Positions 46,201 to 57,343 of a stretch of 64,000 nucleotides of DNA are shown here, piece after piece. The position numbers and the translations under genes are program-made. The notes beneath the pieces are model-generated. The model ran no database searches. It was not told the origin of the DNA and saw only the letters and a program-made list of their open reading frames with translations. Each line of letters starts with the position of its first letter. Position 1 is the stretch's first letter. Origin of the DNA: Vulgatibacter sp035565615 (GTDB lineage: Bacteria > Myxococcota > Myxococcia > Myxococcales > Vulgatibacteraceae); the NCBI GenBank assembly GCA_035565615.1, contig DATMSB010000143.1, positions 1 to 64,000 of the forward strand, given 5' to 3'.

Positions 46201-48024
46201 GCCGCCACCGCCCACCGCCTCTTGGACCTCCCCTCCACCCCCGAGGATCAGGAGCGGGTGGTGAGCTGGCTCCACGGCGAGGGGAGGGCCTGGAAGCTCG
46301 CGGACATCTACCACGGCGGCCCGGCCATCGTCGGCGGCCCGCCGTACGAATACCGGACCCGCGGCTACGACCACTTCAAGACCAAGCTGCGGCGCCGGCC
46401 GGAGATGATCTACGTCGGCGCGAACGACGGGATGATCCACGCCTTCCACGCGGGCCCCAAGCTCTTCGACGACGACGAGTACGAGTGGAAGGAGCACGAC
46501 TGGGAGGCTGGCGACGAGGCCTGGGCCTATCTGCCGGTCAACATGCTCGCCCGCGCGTCCTCCGCGATCCTCGAGTCCTTCTCCGAGGAGCCCCGGTTCT
46601 TCTCGCAGGATCTCTCCTGCCGCATCGACGACGTGCTGGTGAGGGACAACCTCACCGAGGACGGCGATCTCGACTGCGGCGGAGACGAGCTCTGCGGCTG
46701 GCGCACGGTGCTGCTCTGCGGCCAGGGCTGGGGCGGCTCGTGGCTGGTCGCGATCGACGTCTCCGATCCCTTCGATCCCAAGCCGATGTGGGAGTCGACG
46801 GTGGACGATCTCGGCGAGAGCTCCACCGGCATGGGCCGGACCTGGTCGCTGCCGAGCGTCGCCCTCCTGAACCTCGCGTCCAGCACCACGCCGGGCTCGC
46901 ACACCACGCCCACCTGGGCGGCGGTGTACGGCAGCGGCTACAACGCGGACATGATGGACGACGAGGGCAAGACCTATCCGGCGTACCGCTTGCTCAACCT
47001 CCCCTTCGACGGCGCCTACGCCTACCATGGCGACGGCACCGCCGGAGAGGACCCCCACGTCTTCGTGCAGAACCTGGCCAACGGCAGGTTCCTGAAGATC
47101 TTCCACCAGCACGGAGACTCCACGCTGGGCTCCGTGGTCGCCGACATCCCGCTCCTCGACGTCGACGGGGACGGCTTCACCGACGTCGCCTACGTCGGCG
47201 GTTGGGAGAGCCAGCTCGGCCGCATCTCCTTCGGAAAGGTCACGCTGGAGGACGGCACCTTCGAGATGCCGATGCGCACGCACCCCTCGGAGTGGACGAA
47301 TTCCTGCTCGATCTTCTCCTTCGGCGAGAACAAGCCGATCACGAGCAGCCCGACGGTGATGGTCGATCCGAAGGCGCAGAAGCGCGTCTACCTCTTCGCC
47401 GGAGCTGGCGTCGATCGGGGCAGCTTCCCCGACGAGCAGTCGGAGGCCATGGCGGAGTACGGCTTCCGCGGCTTCTACTTCGACGACGACGGCTCTGCGT
47501 CCTGCCCCAGCGCCTTCAACGCGGAGGGCGAGGCGACGAGCATCCCGGACGAGGGCAACCTCTGCACCGTGGAGGACGAGGACGCGGTGAAGCTCTCCGA
47601 GATCCTCTCCGCCAACACCCGGCTGCTGGGCTCGCCGCTCCTCACGATCCAGCCGAACACCGAGACCTGGCTCTCCTTCACCACCTGGAACCCGGACAAG
47701 TCCACCTGTTCGGACGGCACGGCGTCGCTCTACTGCCTGAACGTGCAGGACCGGAACCGCTGCGTCCGGTGTGGATACCTGGCGGACGGCGGCGAGGGCG
47801 ACCGGACGGGGCAGATCGTCCTGGGCGACATGCCGGTGGGCCAGAAGCTGCCCTCCCCCGTCTCGGCCGACGGCCAGATCTACGTGCTCGGACCCGACGG
47901 CCTGCTGCGGGTCGGCAACCAGGGGGGCGACTCCACCGGCATCTCCGGAGAGGCGCCGGTCGCCAACCAGAACGCGCCCCGCCGGGTGGTGATCTCCTGG
48001 CGCGAGATCTTCGAGGAGGACTGA
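43246..48024 (+). CDS. pilY1: Giant PilY1-like pilus tip adhesin with split vWA domain and two cysteine-repeat arrays
   Basis: A 1592-residue secreted protein (signal peptide about 1-31). A von Willebrand A domain begins with VLLIVDNSGSMQC at 47-59 (MIDAS D-x-S-x-S at 52-56) and resumes only at about 606 (METAQSVLETLIPGLDNLTLG), with GGTP at 678-681 and LVTDGEES at 712-719. The ~550 residues between hold about 63 Cys, including an acidic array (208-306) and a basic array (438-542). The C-terminal half is the PilY1 beta-propeller: MIYVGANDGMIHAFHAG near 1054 and a calcium loop DVDGDGFTD at 1305-1313. It would ride on the minor pilins as tip adhesin/mechanosensor. Last residues lie 1 base before the next gene. 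Confidence 0.9.
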   Translation: MRKHRSNRASPGMRLLAISLASLFLMPSPANSNYLYEVLPPELHPYVLLIVDNSGSMQCQDGLFDETTGERSYDGLYQEEGQNCHPNYCRRKDGSDLWACPDITEAQADDPSFLGSCMPEDKGPWCNATREECEERCDRNCKDTCAEWAKKDCNCVQGPCLEYGVEKYDCEPGPCLEWNMKTICEPTDECLEHQQVPGDECVEWAQVDGDVCLEYHTKDGPNCVEWNQMDGPNCVEWNQMDGPNCVEWNQMDGDVCLVWNMKDGDVCQEYYKKDGDVCLQWNYTDGDVCLEYNMVDGEPCLEYNMIWIPPVYDGGECLSWSPASGPTACTSEDCRNATCTEQSPKCTDTTCKTYGPEYGCQEEFYNCRVEQVLKGKGDNQWYEDETVCDVRIVGCTQDCIEWNQSCVDTCDVFSWEQCTERAPLVLREGTGEYQQGSCKKWSKVPGSCKKWNQVQTTCKKWNKVDDLDRCKRWNQVPDTCRTWNQVDDPNSCRRYEQVDDPNSCRRYEQVPDLDRCKTWNKVNGPCTRYALVDGPCIKWKEECHEEEDDTCKVHDEDVCKERPTDECVRYDADVCEQCDYCKTAGPPECECYDYCYDVPAECDCPSRMETAQSVLETLIPGLDNLTLGLARYGKFEPGRQRELAEDGDVKNCGVRIDDPLPGERSSILERVRTMVPEGGTPIAKSLRKAREHIIEVASSDPAAACRGYYVILVTDGEESCALDEEYDPDQAELEQTVLDLRSIQVGDVNLDVRTFILGFGPELAKDNLEDHSLSKLARLGGTAEQPNGTICEPRAGEACSDGIALFALRRNELVDKMKSAFQKITEGEFSAVAPVIGSVPQVASEVGRVARNFLVYSTFRQPGYSGHLYGIRLFEEASAASHDWRFTNLDNVDLNACGQEGNPCVFDAGRRLTERTKARMIFTGAPSDRIDEDGGVTLPLADGSRIPLPNDSSGYGALGSVFETYADLLELDDLLSDEKRPPNFSAATAHRLLDLPSTPEDQERVVSWLHGEGRAWKLADIYHGGPAIVGGPPYEYRTRGYDHFKTKLRRRPEMIYVGANDGMIHAFHAGPKLFDDDEYEWKEHDWEAGDEAWAYLPVNMLARASSAILESFSEEPRFFSQDLSCRIDDVLVRDNLTEDGDLDCGGDELCGWRTVLLCGQGWGGSWLVAIDVSDPFDPKPMWESTVDDLGESSTGMGRTWSLPSVALLNLASSTTPGSHTTPTWAAVYGSGYNADMMDDEGKTYPAYRLLNLPFDGAYAYHGDGTAGEDPHVFVQNLANGRFLKIFHQHGDSTLGSVVADIPLLDVDGDGFTDVAYVGGWESQLGRISFGKVTLEDGTFEMPMRTHPSEWTNSCSIFSFGENKPITSSPTVMVDPKAQKRVYLFAGAGVDRGSFPDEQSEAMAEYGFRGFYFDDDGSASCPSAFNAEGEATSIPDEGNLCTVEDEDAVKLSEILSANTRLLGSPLLTIQPNTETWLSFTTWNPDKSTCSDGTASLYCLNVQDRNRCVRCGYLADGGEGDRTGQIVLGDMPVGQKLPSPVSADGQIYVLGPDGLLRVGNQGGDSTGISGEAPVANQNAPRRVVISWREIFEED
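43867..44163 (+). repeat. Nine tandem 33-base (11-residue) acidic cysteine repeats in pilY1
   Basis: Residues 208-306 are nine uninterrupted units of the form D-G-(D/P/E)-(V/N/P)-C-x-x-(W/Y)-x-x-x, for example DGPNCVEWNQM. Units two and three (43900-43932 and 43933-43965) are identical at DNA level and unit four differs by two silent bases, so some duplications are recent. Spacing of Cys is exactly 11. Confidence 0.95.
44557..44871 (+). repeat. Tandem basic cysteine repeats (10-12 residues) in pilY1
   Basis: Residues 438-542 contain ten consecutive Cys-led units C-(K/R)-(K/R/T)-(W/Y)-(N/E/S)-(Q/K)-V-..., spaced 10 or 12 residues apart. Two 36-base units at 44701-44736 and 44737-44772 differ by one silent base. 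The charge is opposite to the first array while the C-x-x-W/Y core is shared. Confidence 0.93.
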
Positions 48025-48025
48025 G

Positions 48026-48667
48026 ATGAGCCGACGGAACCTCATCGTCCTGGCGGCCGCCTCCCTCCTGGCGGCCTGCGGCCCGGAGGGCAGCGCCGAC
48101 GAGCTCGCCTCCCGGGCGATCGCCGAGGCCACGGCGAACCGCTTCGGCGTCGCCCTCGAGCTCTTCGACCAGGCCCTCGCTCGGGAGCCGGACAACCTGA
48201 AGGCCCTGTACAACGGCGGCCTCGCCCACCTCTACCTGCGCCGCGGCGACGCCGCTGCCAGGCGCTTCGAGTCCTTCGTCGCCCTCCGACCCAACGACGC
48301 GCTGGGCCACTTCAACCTCGCCCGTGCCTACGCCATCGAGGGGCGCCGGGAGCCCGCGCTCGCGTCGCTGAAGCGGGCGGTCGAGCTCGGCTTCGACCGC
48401 CACGAGGAGATCGTGGGCGGCGGGTTCGAGGCCATCGAGGACGACGTCCGCTTCACCCAGATCGAGGCGCTGGTGGCCCAGCGGGCCGGCGTCGGCTTCG
48501 ACGCCTCCCGGCGCAACGGCGTGGGCGCCTACGGCGGAGAGCCGCTGCGCGCCAACCGCCTCCCCGGCCAGCGGATCAACGTGCAGTGCAAGGGGCCGAA
48601 GGTTCCGCCCGGGGTCGCCGGCAACCTCATGGACATCGAGCAGACCGGCTGCATCCCGCAGGATTGA
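48026..48667 (+). CDS. TPR lipoprotein at the end of the pilY1 operon
   Basis: A 213-residue protein whose ATG lies one base after the pilY1 stop. The leader RRNLIVLAAASLLAAC|G has a good lipobox (L-A-A-C, Cys at 19). TPR helices run from about 25 to 125 (ALELFDQALAREPDNLKALYNGGLAHLYLRRGD). The C-terminus has two Cys (V-Q-C-K-G and T-G-C-I-P-Q-D). In M. xanthus the TPR lipoprotein Tgl is needed for PilQ assembly; this protein is only architecturally similar. It could be a chaperone or anchor for PilY1 or the minor pilins. Confidence 0.78.
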   Translation: MSRRNLIVLAAASLLAACGPEGSADELASRAIAEATANRFGVALELFDQALAREPDNLKALYNGGLAHLYLRRGDAAARRFESFVALRPNDALGHFNLARAYAIEGRREPALASLKRAVELGFDRHEEIVGGGFEAIEDDVRFTQIEALVAQRAGVGFDASRRNGVGAYGGEPLRANRLPGQRINVQCKGPKVPPGVAGNLMDIEQTGCIPQD

Positions 48668-48721
48668 GGCGACTGGCGGGCCCCTCGCCCGGCGCGTCGG
48701 CCTCGGAGGATCCGCTGCGTC

Positions 48722-48734
48722 GCCGCCTGGCGGC
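48722..48734. terminator. Possible bidirectional terminator hairpin
   Basis: GCCGCC-T-GGCGGC lies in the gap between the convergent TPR lipoprotein and pilR genes. The loop is one base and there is no T-run, so this is weak. Confidence 0.22.
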
Positions 48735-48812
48735 AGGGTCGGGCTCGCGGCCGGCGATCGTGCCGGCACCCGCGATCGGCGGCCAGAACGCGCTCGCCGA
48801 GAGGACGGGCCG

Positions 48813-50246
<1,434 letters not shown>

Positions 50247-50252
50247 CTTCGC

Positions 50253-51938
50253 CTAGCCTTCCGCTGAAGGAGCCGGGGTCTCCGGGAGGAGGACGGTGAT
50301 CCGTGTCCCTTCCCCTACCACACTCTCGACCTCGACCTGCCCGCCCAGCCCCTCGACGATGCGGTGGACGGTCGAGAGGCCCAGCCCCGTGCCGGTGGCC
50401 TTGGTGGTGAAGAAGGGATCGAAGATGCGATCGAGGTTCTCGCGGGCGATGCCCTCGCCGTGGTCCCGGACGGAGAGGAAGACCATCCCCGCGCGCTTCG
50501 CCCTTCCCGTGGCCAGCTCGACGAACCCGCCGGCGGCCGAGGCCTCCGCCGCGTTGCGGAGGAGGTTCCAGAGCACCTGCTTGAGCTGGGCGGGATCGGC
50601 CAGCGCGAAGGCCGGCTGCAGCTCGAGCCGACGCCGGCACCGGGAGGCGAGGGGGTCGGCGGCGAAGACGCTCGCGACCTCCTCGACCGCCACCTTCAGA
50701 TCCACCAGGTCGAGCTGCGGCGCCGCCGGCCCGGCGAAGGTGAGGAACTCGGTGACCAGCCGGTTGAGGCGCTCGGACTCCCGCAGGACGATCCCGCGCA
50801 GCCGCTCCTGATCGACCCCCTCGCCCCCCTGGGCGAGCAGCTCGATCGAGGCCGACATGGAGGCGAGGGGGTTGCGCAGCTCGTGGGCCAGGCCCGCGGC
50901 GAGCTGGCCCACGGTGGCGAGGCGCTCCGACCGCGCCGCCCGGCGCTCGAGGTTGCGGACGGCGGTTAGGTCCTGGAACACGGCGATCGAGCCCAGTTGT
51001 CTGCCGTCGTCGTCGACGAGGGGCGTCACCGTGAAGCCGAGCTGCCGCGTGGGCCGCCCCTCCACCTCCCACGAGCTCTCCAGCCGCTCCGCCCTCCCCC
51101 CCGTCTTCTCCGCCTCCCGCATCACCGTGGGGAAGACCGACTCGAGGGGCTGCCCCAGGAAGGTGGCCGCGGGCCTGCCCAGGATCTCCTCGCCGGATCG
51201 GTTGACGAAGTTGATGAGGCCCTCGGAGTCCGTGGTGGCGATCCCGGTGGCGACCGATCGCACGATGGCGTCGTGGAGCACGTGGAGCCGGAGCAGGCTG
51301 TCCTCCGCGACCTCCGCGCGGGCGCCGGCCTTCCGGAGCTGCCCGGCCACGTAGGTGGAGAGCACCGCGGTGAGCGCGAAGGCGCTGCCGTGGGTGATGA
51401 GCGCCTGCAGGAGCTGCGCGAGGCCCAGGCGGCTGGGCTGGAAGGCCGGATCGATCGGCTGGAGGATCCCGCGCTGCATGCCCAGGATCACCGCCGCGTC
51501 CGCCGCGAAGGAGAGGATCGCCGCGCCCCAGGCGCCCTTGGCGGAGAGGAGGATGCCGCCGCTGACGATCGCCAGCAGGTACATGAACGAGAAGAGGGAG
51601 TCGGAGCCGCCGGTGATGTAGACGAGGAAGGAGACGAACGCGACGTCCCCCGCCACCTGCAGCGACGCCAGGAGCTTCAAGCGCCGCGAGTAGCGCAGCA
51701 GCACGGCGACGCCGATCTGGAGCAGGTTGGTGCCGATCGCGAGCGCCGACAGGGTGGCCGCGATCCGCCCGCCCAGGGGCTCGCCGTCCTTGAAGGCGAG
51801 GACGGCGGTGGTGCCGACCAGCGCCGTCACGGCGGCGATGCGAAACGCCGTGATCCAGAGCAGGCGCTTGATCAGCTCGCCGGCGGCGGAGACCTCCTCT
51901 GCCTTCCCCGCCAGGGCACCCGCCGCGGCCGTCTGCAA
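50253..51938 (-). CDS. pilS: Sensor histidine kinase PilS
   Basis: A 561-residue kinase from a TTG at 51938 with a GGGGGG-type ribosome binding site. Six hydrophobic segments fill about residues 28-195, as in PilS proteins that sense PilA in the membrane. A PAS domain follows (INFVNRSGEEILGRPAATF near 245), then HisKA with H-box (LATVGQLAAGLAHELRNPLAS), N-box (LWNLLRNAAEAS) and G boxes (VRDHGEGIA, TGTGLGLSTVH). It begins 12 bases after pilC. Confidence 0.92.
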   Translation of the reverse strand: MQTAAAGALAGKAEEVSAAGELIKRLLWITAFRIAAVTALVGTTAVLAFKDGEPLGGRIAATLSALAIGTNLLQIGVAVLLRYSRRLKLLASLQVAGDVAFVSFLVYITGGSDSLFSFMYLLAIVSGGILLSAKGAWGAAILSFAADAAVILGMQRGILQPIDPAFQPSRLGLAQLLQALITHGSAFALTAVLSTYVAGQLRKAGARAEVAEDSLLRLHVLHDAIVRSVATGIATTDSEGLINFVNRSGEEILGRPAATFLGQPLESVFPTVMREAEKTGGRAERLESSWEVEGRPTRQLGFTVTPLVDDDGRQLGSIAVFQDLTAVRNLERRAARSERLATVGQLAAGLAHELRNPLASMSASIELLAQGGEGVDQERLRGIVLRESERLNRLVTEFLTFAGPAAPQLDLVDLKVAVEEVASVFAADPLASRCRRRLELQPAFALADPAQLKQVLWNLLRNAAEASAAGGFVELATGRAKRAGMVFLSVRDHGEGIARENLDRIFDPFFTTKATGTGLGLSTVHRIVEGLGGQVEVESVVGEGTRITVLLPETPAPSAEG

Positions 51939-51950
51939 GTTCGCCCCCCG

Positions 51951-53222
51951 CTACGTGATGTTCTGCGCCATCGTGAAGATGGGCAGGTACATGGCGATCA
52001 GGAAGAAGCCGACGATCCCGCCCAGGCCCACCATGAGGATGGGCTCGATCATCGCGGTGAGCGCCGCGACGGCGGCGTCCACCTCGTCGTCGTAGAAGTC
52101 GGCGATCTTGGCGAGCATCGCGTCCATGGCACCGGTGGCCTCGCCCACGCCGATCATCTGCACCACCATCGGCGGGAACACGCCCGTCTCGCTCAGGGGC
52201 TCGACGATGGTCCTGCCCTCCGAGATCTTGGAGCGGGTGTGGAGGATGGCCTTCTCGATCACCACGTTGCCGGCGGTCTTGGCGGTGACGTCGAGCGCGT
52301 CGAGGATGGCCACGCCCGACGAGAGCATGGTGCCCATGGTGCGGGTGAAGCGGGCCACCGCCACCTTGCGGAGGATGTCGCCCAGCACCGGCAGGTGCAG
52401 CAGCATCCGATCGAAGAGCTCGCGGCCCTTCTTCGTCTTGAGGATCCGGGAGAAGGCGAACGCCACCGCGGCGACGATGCCGAGGATGTAGAAGATCGTG
52501 CCCTGCAGCCAGTTCGAGAAGTCGATGATCATCTGGGTGGGCCCCGGCAGCGTCCCGCCGAAGTCCTTGAACATCTTCTCGAAGGTGGGGGTGACGAAGA
52601 GGAGCAGCACCGCGACGCAGCCGACTGCCACCACGATCACGATGGACGGGTAGACCATCGCGCCCTTGACCTTCCCCTTCAGCTTCTCGGCCTTCTCGAT
52701 GTAGACGGCGAGCCGCTGGAGGATGGTGTCGAGGATGCCGCCGAGCTCGCCCGCCGCTACGAGCTGCACGTAGAGCTGGTCGAAGACCTTGGGGTGGTCG
52801 GAGAGGCTGTCGGCGAAGGTGGAGCCGGACTCGACCTTCTCCTTCACCGCCAGCAGCACCTTGCGGAACTCGGGGTTGGGGTTCTGGGCGGCGAGGATGT
52901 CGAGGGCCTGCACCAGGGGCAGGCCCGCGTCGATCATGGTGGAGAACTGCCGGGTGAAGATGACCAGGTCCTTCTTGGTCACGCCCCCCACGCCCGGGAT
53001 CTTGATGTGGATCTCGGCGGGCTTCTTCTTCACCTTGACGGGCTGCAGGCCCATCTGTCGGAGGCGGACATTCACCGACTCGACGTCGTACGCCTCCATC
53101 TCCCCCGACTTTTCCTCGCCGGTGCGCGTCCTGGCGACCCAGTTGAAGACGGGGAGCTTGGGCGCCTGCTTGGCAGGCTGCTGCTGCCTGGCACCCTGGC
53201 GCGCCGCGACCGGGCCAGCCAT
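51951..53222 (-). CDS. pilC: Type IV pilus inner-membrane platform protein PilC
   Basis: The ATG at 53222 has GGAGG 6 bases upstream; a GTG one codon earlier is possible. The 423-residue protein has two cytoplasmic GspF-like domains, each opening with F-T-R-x-F-S-T-M-I/(R-F-T-R-T-M-G-T-M), and three membrane helices (about 190-215, 240-260 and 395-415). It is the assembly platform turned by PilB/PilT. Confidence 0.95.
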   Translation of the reverse strand: MAGPVAARQGARQQQPAKQAPKLPVFNWVARTRTGEEKSGEMEAYDVESVNVRLRQMGLQPVKVKKKPAEIHIKIPGVGGVTKKDLVIFTRQFSTMIDAGLPLVQALDILAAQNPNPEFRKVLLAVKEKVESGSTFADSLSDHPKVFDQLYVQLVAAGELGGILDTILQRLAVYIEKAEKLKGKVKGAMVYPSIVIVVAVGCVAVLLLFVTPTFEKMFKDFGGTLPGPTQMIIDFSNWLQGTIFYILGIVAAVAFAFSRILKTKKGRELFDRMLLHLPVLGDILRKVAVARFTRTMGTMLSSGVAILDALDVTAKTAGNVVIEKAILHTRSKISEGRTIVEPLSETGVFPPMVVQMIGVGEATGAMDAMLAKIADFYDDEVDAAVAALTAMIEPILMVGLGGIVGFFLIAMYLPIFTMAQNIT

Positions 53223-53380
53223 CACACACCTCCGGAAAGTGTCGCGACTCTACCAAAGATGCAGAAAGTGCAAAGAAAACTGCCTGTGGGGATCCGCGCG
53301 GAGGAGGGCGGCGGCAAAGGACCGCGCGGCCCGGCGCGCGGCGGCGCCAGGCCCGAGAAGCCGCAGGCGCCGCGGGCGGC
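53223..53380. other. pilT to pilC gap
   Basis: A 158-base gap between two leftward genes, with an A-rich patch on the plus strand near 53255-53280 that stands out from the GC-rich surroundings and might contain a pilC promoter; no clear -35/-10 pair was identified. Confidence 0.35.
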
Positions 53381-54475
53381 TCAGCCGCGGGTCGGCACCA
53401 TCCGCCCGGCGGCGGCGCTCGCCAGCATGGTGCGCAGCTCCTCGGGCTCGGAGGAGCGGCCGAAGGCCTCGTCCTGGGTGATGAGGCGCTTCTGCAGCAG
53501 GCTGAAGAGGCTCTGGTTGAAAGTCTGCATCCCGAACTTCGACTGGCCCACCTGCATCTGGGAGTACACCTGGTGCAGCTTGTCCTCGCGGATCAGGTTC
53601 CGGATGGCCGGGTTCGGGATCATGATCTCCATGGCCAGCACCCGGCCGGGACCGCTCGCCTTGGGCAGCAGGTTCTGGGTGATCACGCCCTCCAGCACGA
53701 AGGAGAGCTGCGCCCGGACCTGCCCCTGCTGCATCGGCGGGAACACGTCGAGGATGCGGTTGATCGTCTGGGTCGCCGAGTTGGTGTGCAGCGTCGCGAA
53801 GCAGAGGTGACCGGTCTCGGCGATGGTGAGCGCCGCCTCGATCGTCTCCTGATCCCGCATCTCGCCGATGAGGACGACGTCGGGATCCTGCCGCAGGATG
53901 TACTTGAGCGCCCGCTTGAAGCTCTTGGTGTCCGCCCCCACCTCCCGCTGGTTCACAACCGACGCCTTGTGCGGGTGCAGGTACTCGATCGGATCCTCGA
54001 TGGTGATGATGTGGCAGCTCCGCTCCGAGTTGATCTTGTCGAGGATCGACGCGAGGGTCGTCGACTTGCCGGAGCCGGTGGGGCCGGTGACGAGGATGAG
54101 GCCCCGGGGCTTCTCGGCCAGGGTGCTGATCACCGGCGGCAGCCCCAGCTCGGCGAAGCTGCGCACCTGGAAGGGGATGGTCCGGAACGCCCCCGCGACG
54201 GCGCCGCGCTGCATGAAGATGTTGGCGCGGAACCGGGAGAGGCCCTTCACGCCGAAGGAGAGGTCGAGCTCGTTCTCCTCCTCGAACTTGTGCTTCTGCG
54301 CCTCCGTGAGGACCGAGTAGCAGATCTGCTTGGTCTCCACTGGGGTGAGCGGGGGGATCTTCAAGGGCATGAGCTTGCCGTCGATCCGGAGCTGCGGCGG
54401 CGATCCGGTGGTGATGTGGAGGTCGGAGGCCCCCTTCTCGACCATCGCCTTGAGGAGCTGATGCAAGCTTGCCAA
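53381..54475 (-). CDS. pilT: Type IV pilus retraction ATPase PilT
   Basis: A 364-residue hexameric ATPase from a TTG at 54475 with AGGAGA upstream. Walker A is VTGPTGSGKSTTLAS (near 132), the Asp and His boxes surround HIITIEDPIEYLH and GEMRDQETIEAA, and AIRNLIREDKLHQ near 285 is the PilT-specific AIRNLIRE motif needed for retraction. It follows pilB by 10 bases. Confidence 0.96.
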   Translation of the reverse strand: MASLHQLLKAMVEKGASDLHITTGSPPQLRIDGKLMPLKIPPLTPVETKQICYSVLTEAQKHKFEEENELDLSFGVKGLSRFRANIFMQRGAVAGAFRTIPFQVRSFAELGLPPVISTLAEKPRGLILVTGPTGSGKSTTLASILDKINSERSCHIITIEDPIEYLHPHKASVVNQREVGADTKSFKRALKYILRQDPDVVLIGEMRDQETIEAALTIAETGHLCFATLHTNSATQTINRILDVFPPMQQGQVRAQLSFVLEGVITQNLLPKASGPGRVLAMEIMIPNPAIRNLIREDKLHQVYSQMQVGQSKFGMQTFNQSLFSLLQKRLITQDEAFGRSSEPEELRTMLASAAAGRMVPTRG

Positions 54476-54485
54476 ATCGGATCTC

Positions 54486-56189
<1,704 letters not shown>

Positions 56190-56286
56190 CCACCGACCCC
56201 TTTGCCGCATCGCTCGGCGCGGGCGGACGTACCGCCGCCTCCGTGGTGGGCTTGCGCCTGCTCCTGCGGCCGGAAAGGTCGCGAGT

Positions 56287-57273
56287 CTACTGGCGGGTCC
56301 CCGGACCAGTCAACGAATCGGCCGCGAGGCGGAGCGGCGTCGGGGGCGCCCGTCGGGCCACCTCCCTCACCTGCTCCAGGTCGAGGCGGATCTGCCCGAC
56401 GAGCTCCTCCACCGAGGGGAAGCGCCGCTCGCCCCGCAGCCGCTCCAGGAACGCCACCGCCATGTCGCGTCCATACAGGTCCGCCTCGAGGCCGAGGAGG
56501 TGGACCTCCACCGTGAGCTCCCCCTCGCCGAAGGTGGGCTTGCGGCCGATGTTGGCGCCGCCGGCGAAGAGCCCCTCGAGGCCCTGCACCACCGCCTGCA
56601 CGGCGTAGACCCCGGCGGCGGGGAGGAGCTCGGTCGCCGGATCGACGTTGGCGGTGGGGATGCCGATGGTGCGGCCCCTGCCCCGCCCCGGCACCACGCG
56701 GCCGTCCACGATGAACGGCCGCCCGAGCAGCTCCCCCGCCTGCGCCACCCTCCCGGCGAGCACGAGCTCTCGGATCTTGCTGCTGCTCACCACGAGCCGA
56801 TCCCGGGCATAGGCGGGGACGACGTGGACCTCGGCGTCCTCCCCCGCCAGGCGGGCGAGCGCCTCCGGGGTCCCGGCCCTGCCCCTGCCGAAGGTGAAGT
56901 CGAAGCCCACCACGATGTCGCGCGCCCCCAGGGCCTCGACGAGGTCGCGGCGGACGAAGGCCTCGGCGGAGGTCGCCGCGTAGGCCCGATCGAAGGGCTG
57001 GATCACCACCGCGTCGAGCCCCTCGTCCTCGAGGAGGCGCAGCTTGCGGGCCATCGTCGCGATCAGGGGCGGCGCGAACTCCGGGGAGAGCACCCGCGCC
57101 GGATGTGGCTCGAAGGTGAGCACCACCGCCGGCGCGCCCCTGGCGGCGGCCAGCGCCTTCGCCTCGGCGAGGAGCTGCCGGTGGCCCAGGTGGACGCCGT
57201 CGAAGTTCCCGATCGCGACGGCGCAGCCGGACAGCGCCCCGCGCGCCTCGTCGATCGATCGGAACACCTTCAT
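56287..57273 (-). CDS. ribF: Bifunctional riboflavin kinase / FAD synthetase
   Basis: The ATG at 57273 has AGGTGGGG upstream and gives 328 residues; an upstream in-frame start at 57321 is less likely. The N-terminal adenylyltransferase domain has AVAIGNFDGVHLGHRQLL (G-x-F-D-G-V-H-x-G-H) and SSSKIRELV; the C-terminal kinase domain has GRGRTIGIPTANV and NIGRKPTF. It makes FMN and FAD in the cytoplasm. Confidence 0.95.
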   Translation of the reverse strand: MKVFRSIDEARGALSGCAVAIGNFDGVHLGHRQLLAEAKALAAARGAPAVVLTFEPHPARVLSPEFAPPLIATMARKLRLLEDEGLDAVVIQPFDRAYAATSAEAFVRRDLVEALGARDIVVGFDFTFGRGRAGTPEALARLAGEDAEVHVVPAYARDRLVVSSSKIRELVLAGRVAQAGELLGRPFIVDGRVVPGRGRGRTIGIPTANVDPATELLPAAGVYAVQAVVQGLEGLFAGGANIGRKPTFGEGELTVEVHLLGLEADLYGRDMAVAFLERLRGERRFPSVEELVGQIRLDLEQVREVARRAPPTPLRLAADSLTGPGTRQ

Positions 57274-57323
57274 GCCGCCCCACCTAAGCCCGCCCATCCG
57301 ATTTTTCAACCCGGAGTGCACGC

Positions 57324-57335
57324 GGGGGGGGGGGG
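57324..57335. repeat. Run of 12 G residues between cdd and ribF
   Basis: An uninterrupted G12 on the plus strand starting 8 bases past the cdd stop codon in the cdd transcription direction (C12 in the message). It is outside both coding sequences. Confidence 0.9.
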
Positions 57336-57343
57336 CGGCGGCC

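Noticed and set aside
43159..48213. Unbroken 1684-codon open frame antisense to pilY1
   Set aside because: Long antisense frames arise from GC-rich third positions; the product is repetitive, lacks any recognisable domain, and the plus strand encodes a clear PilY1 with signal peptide and propeller motifs.
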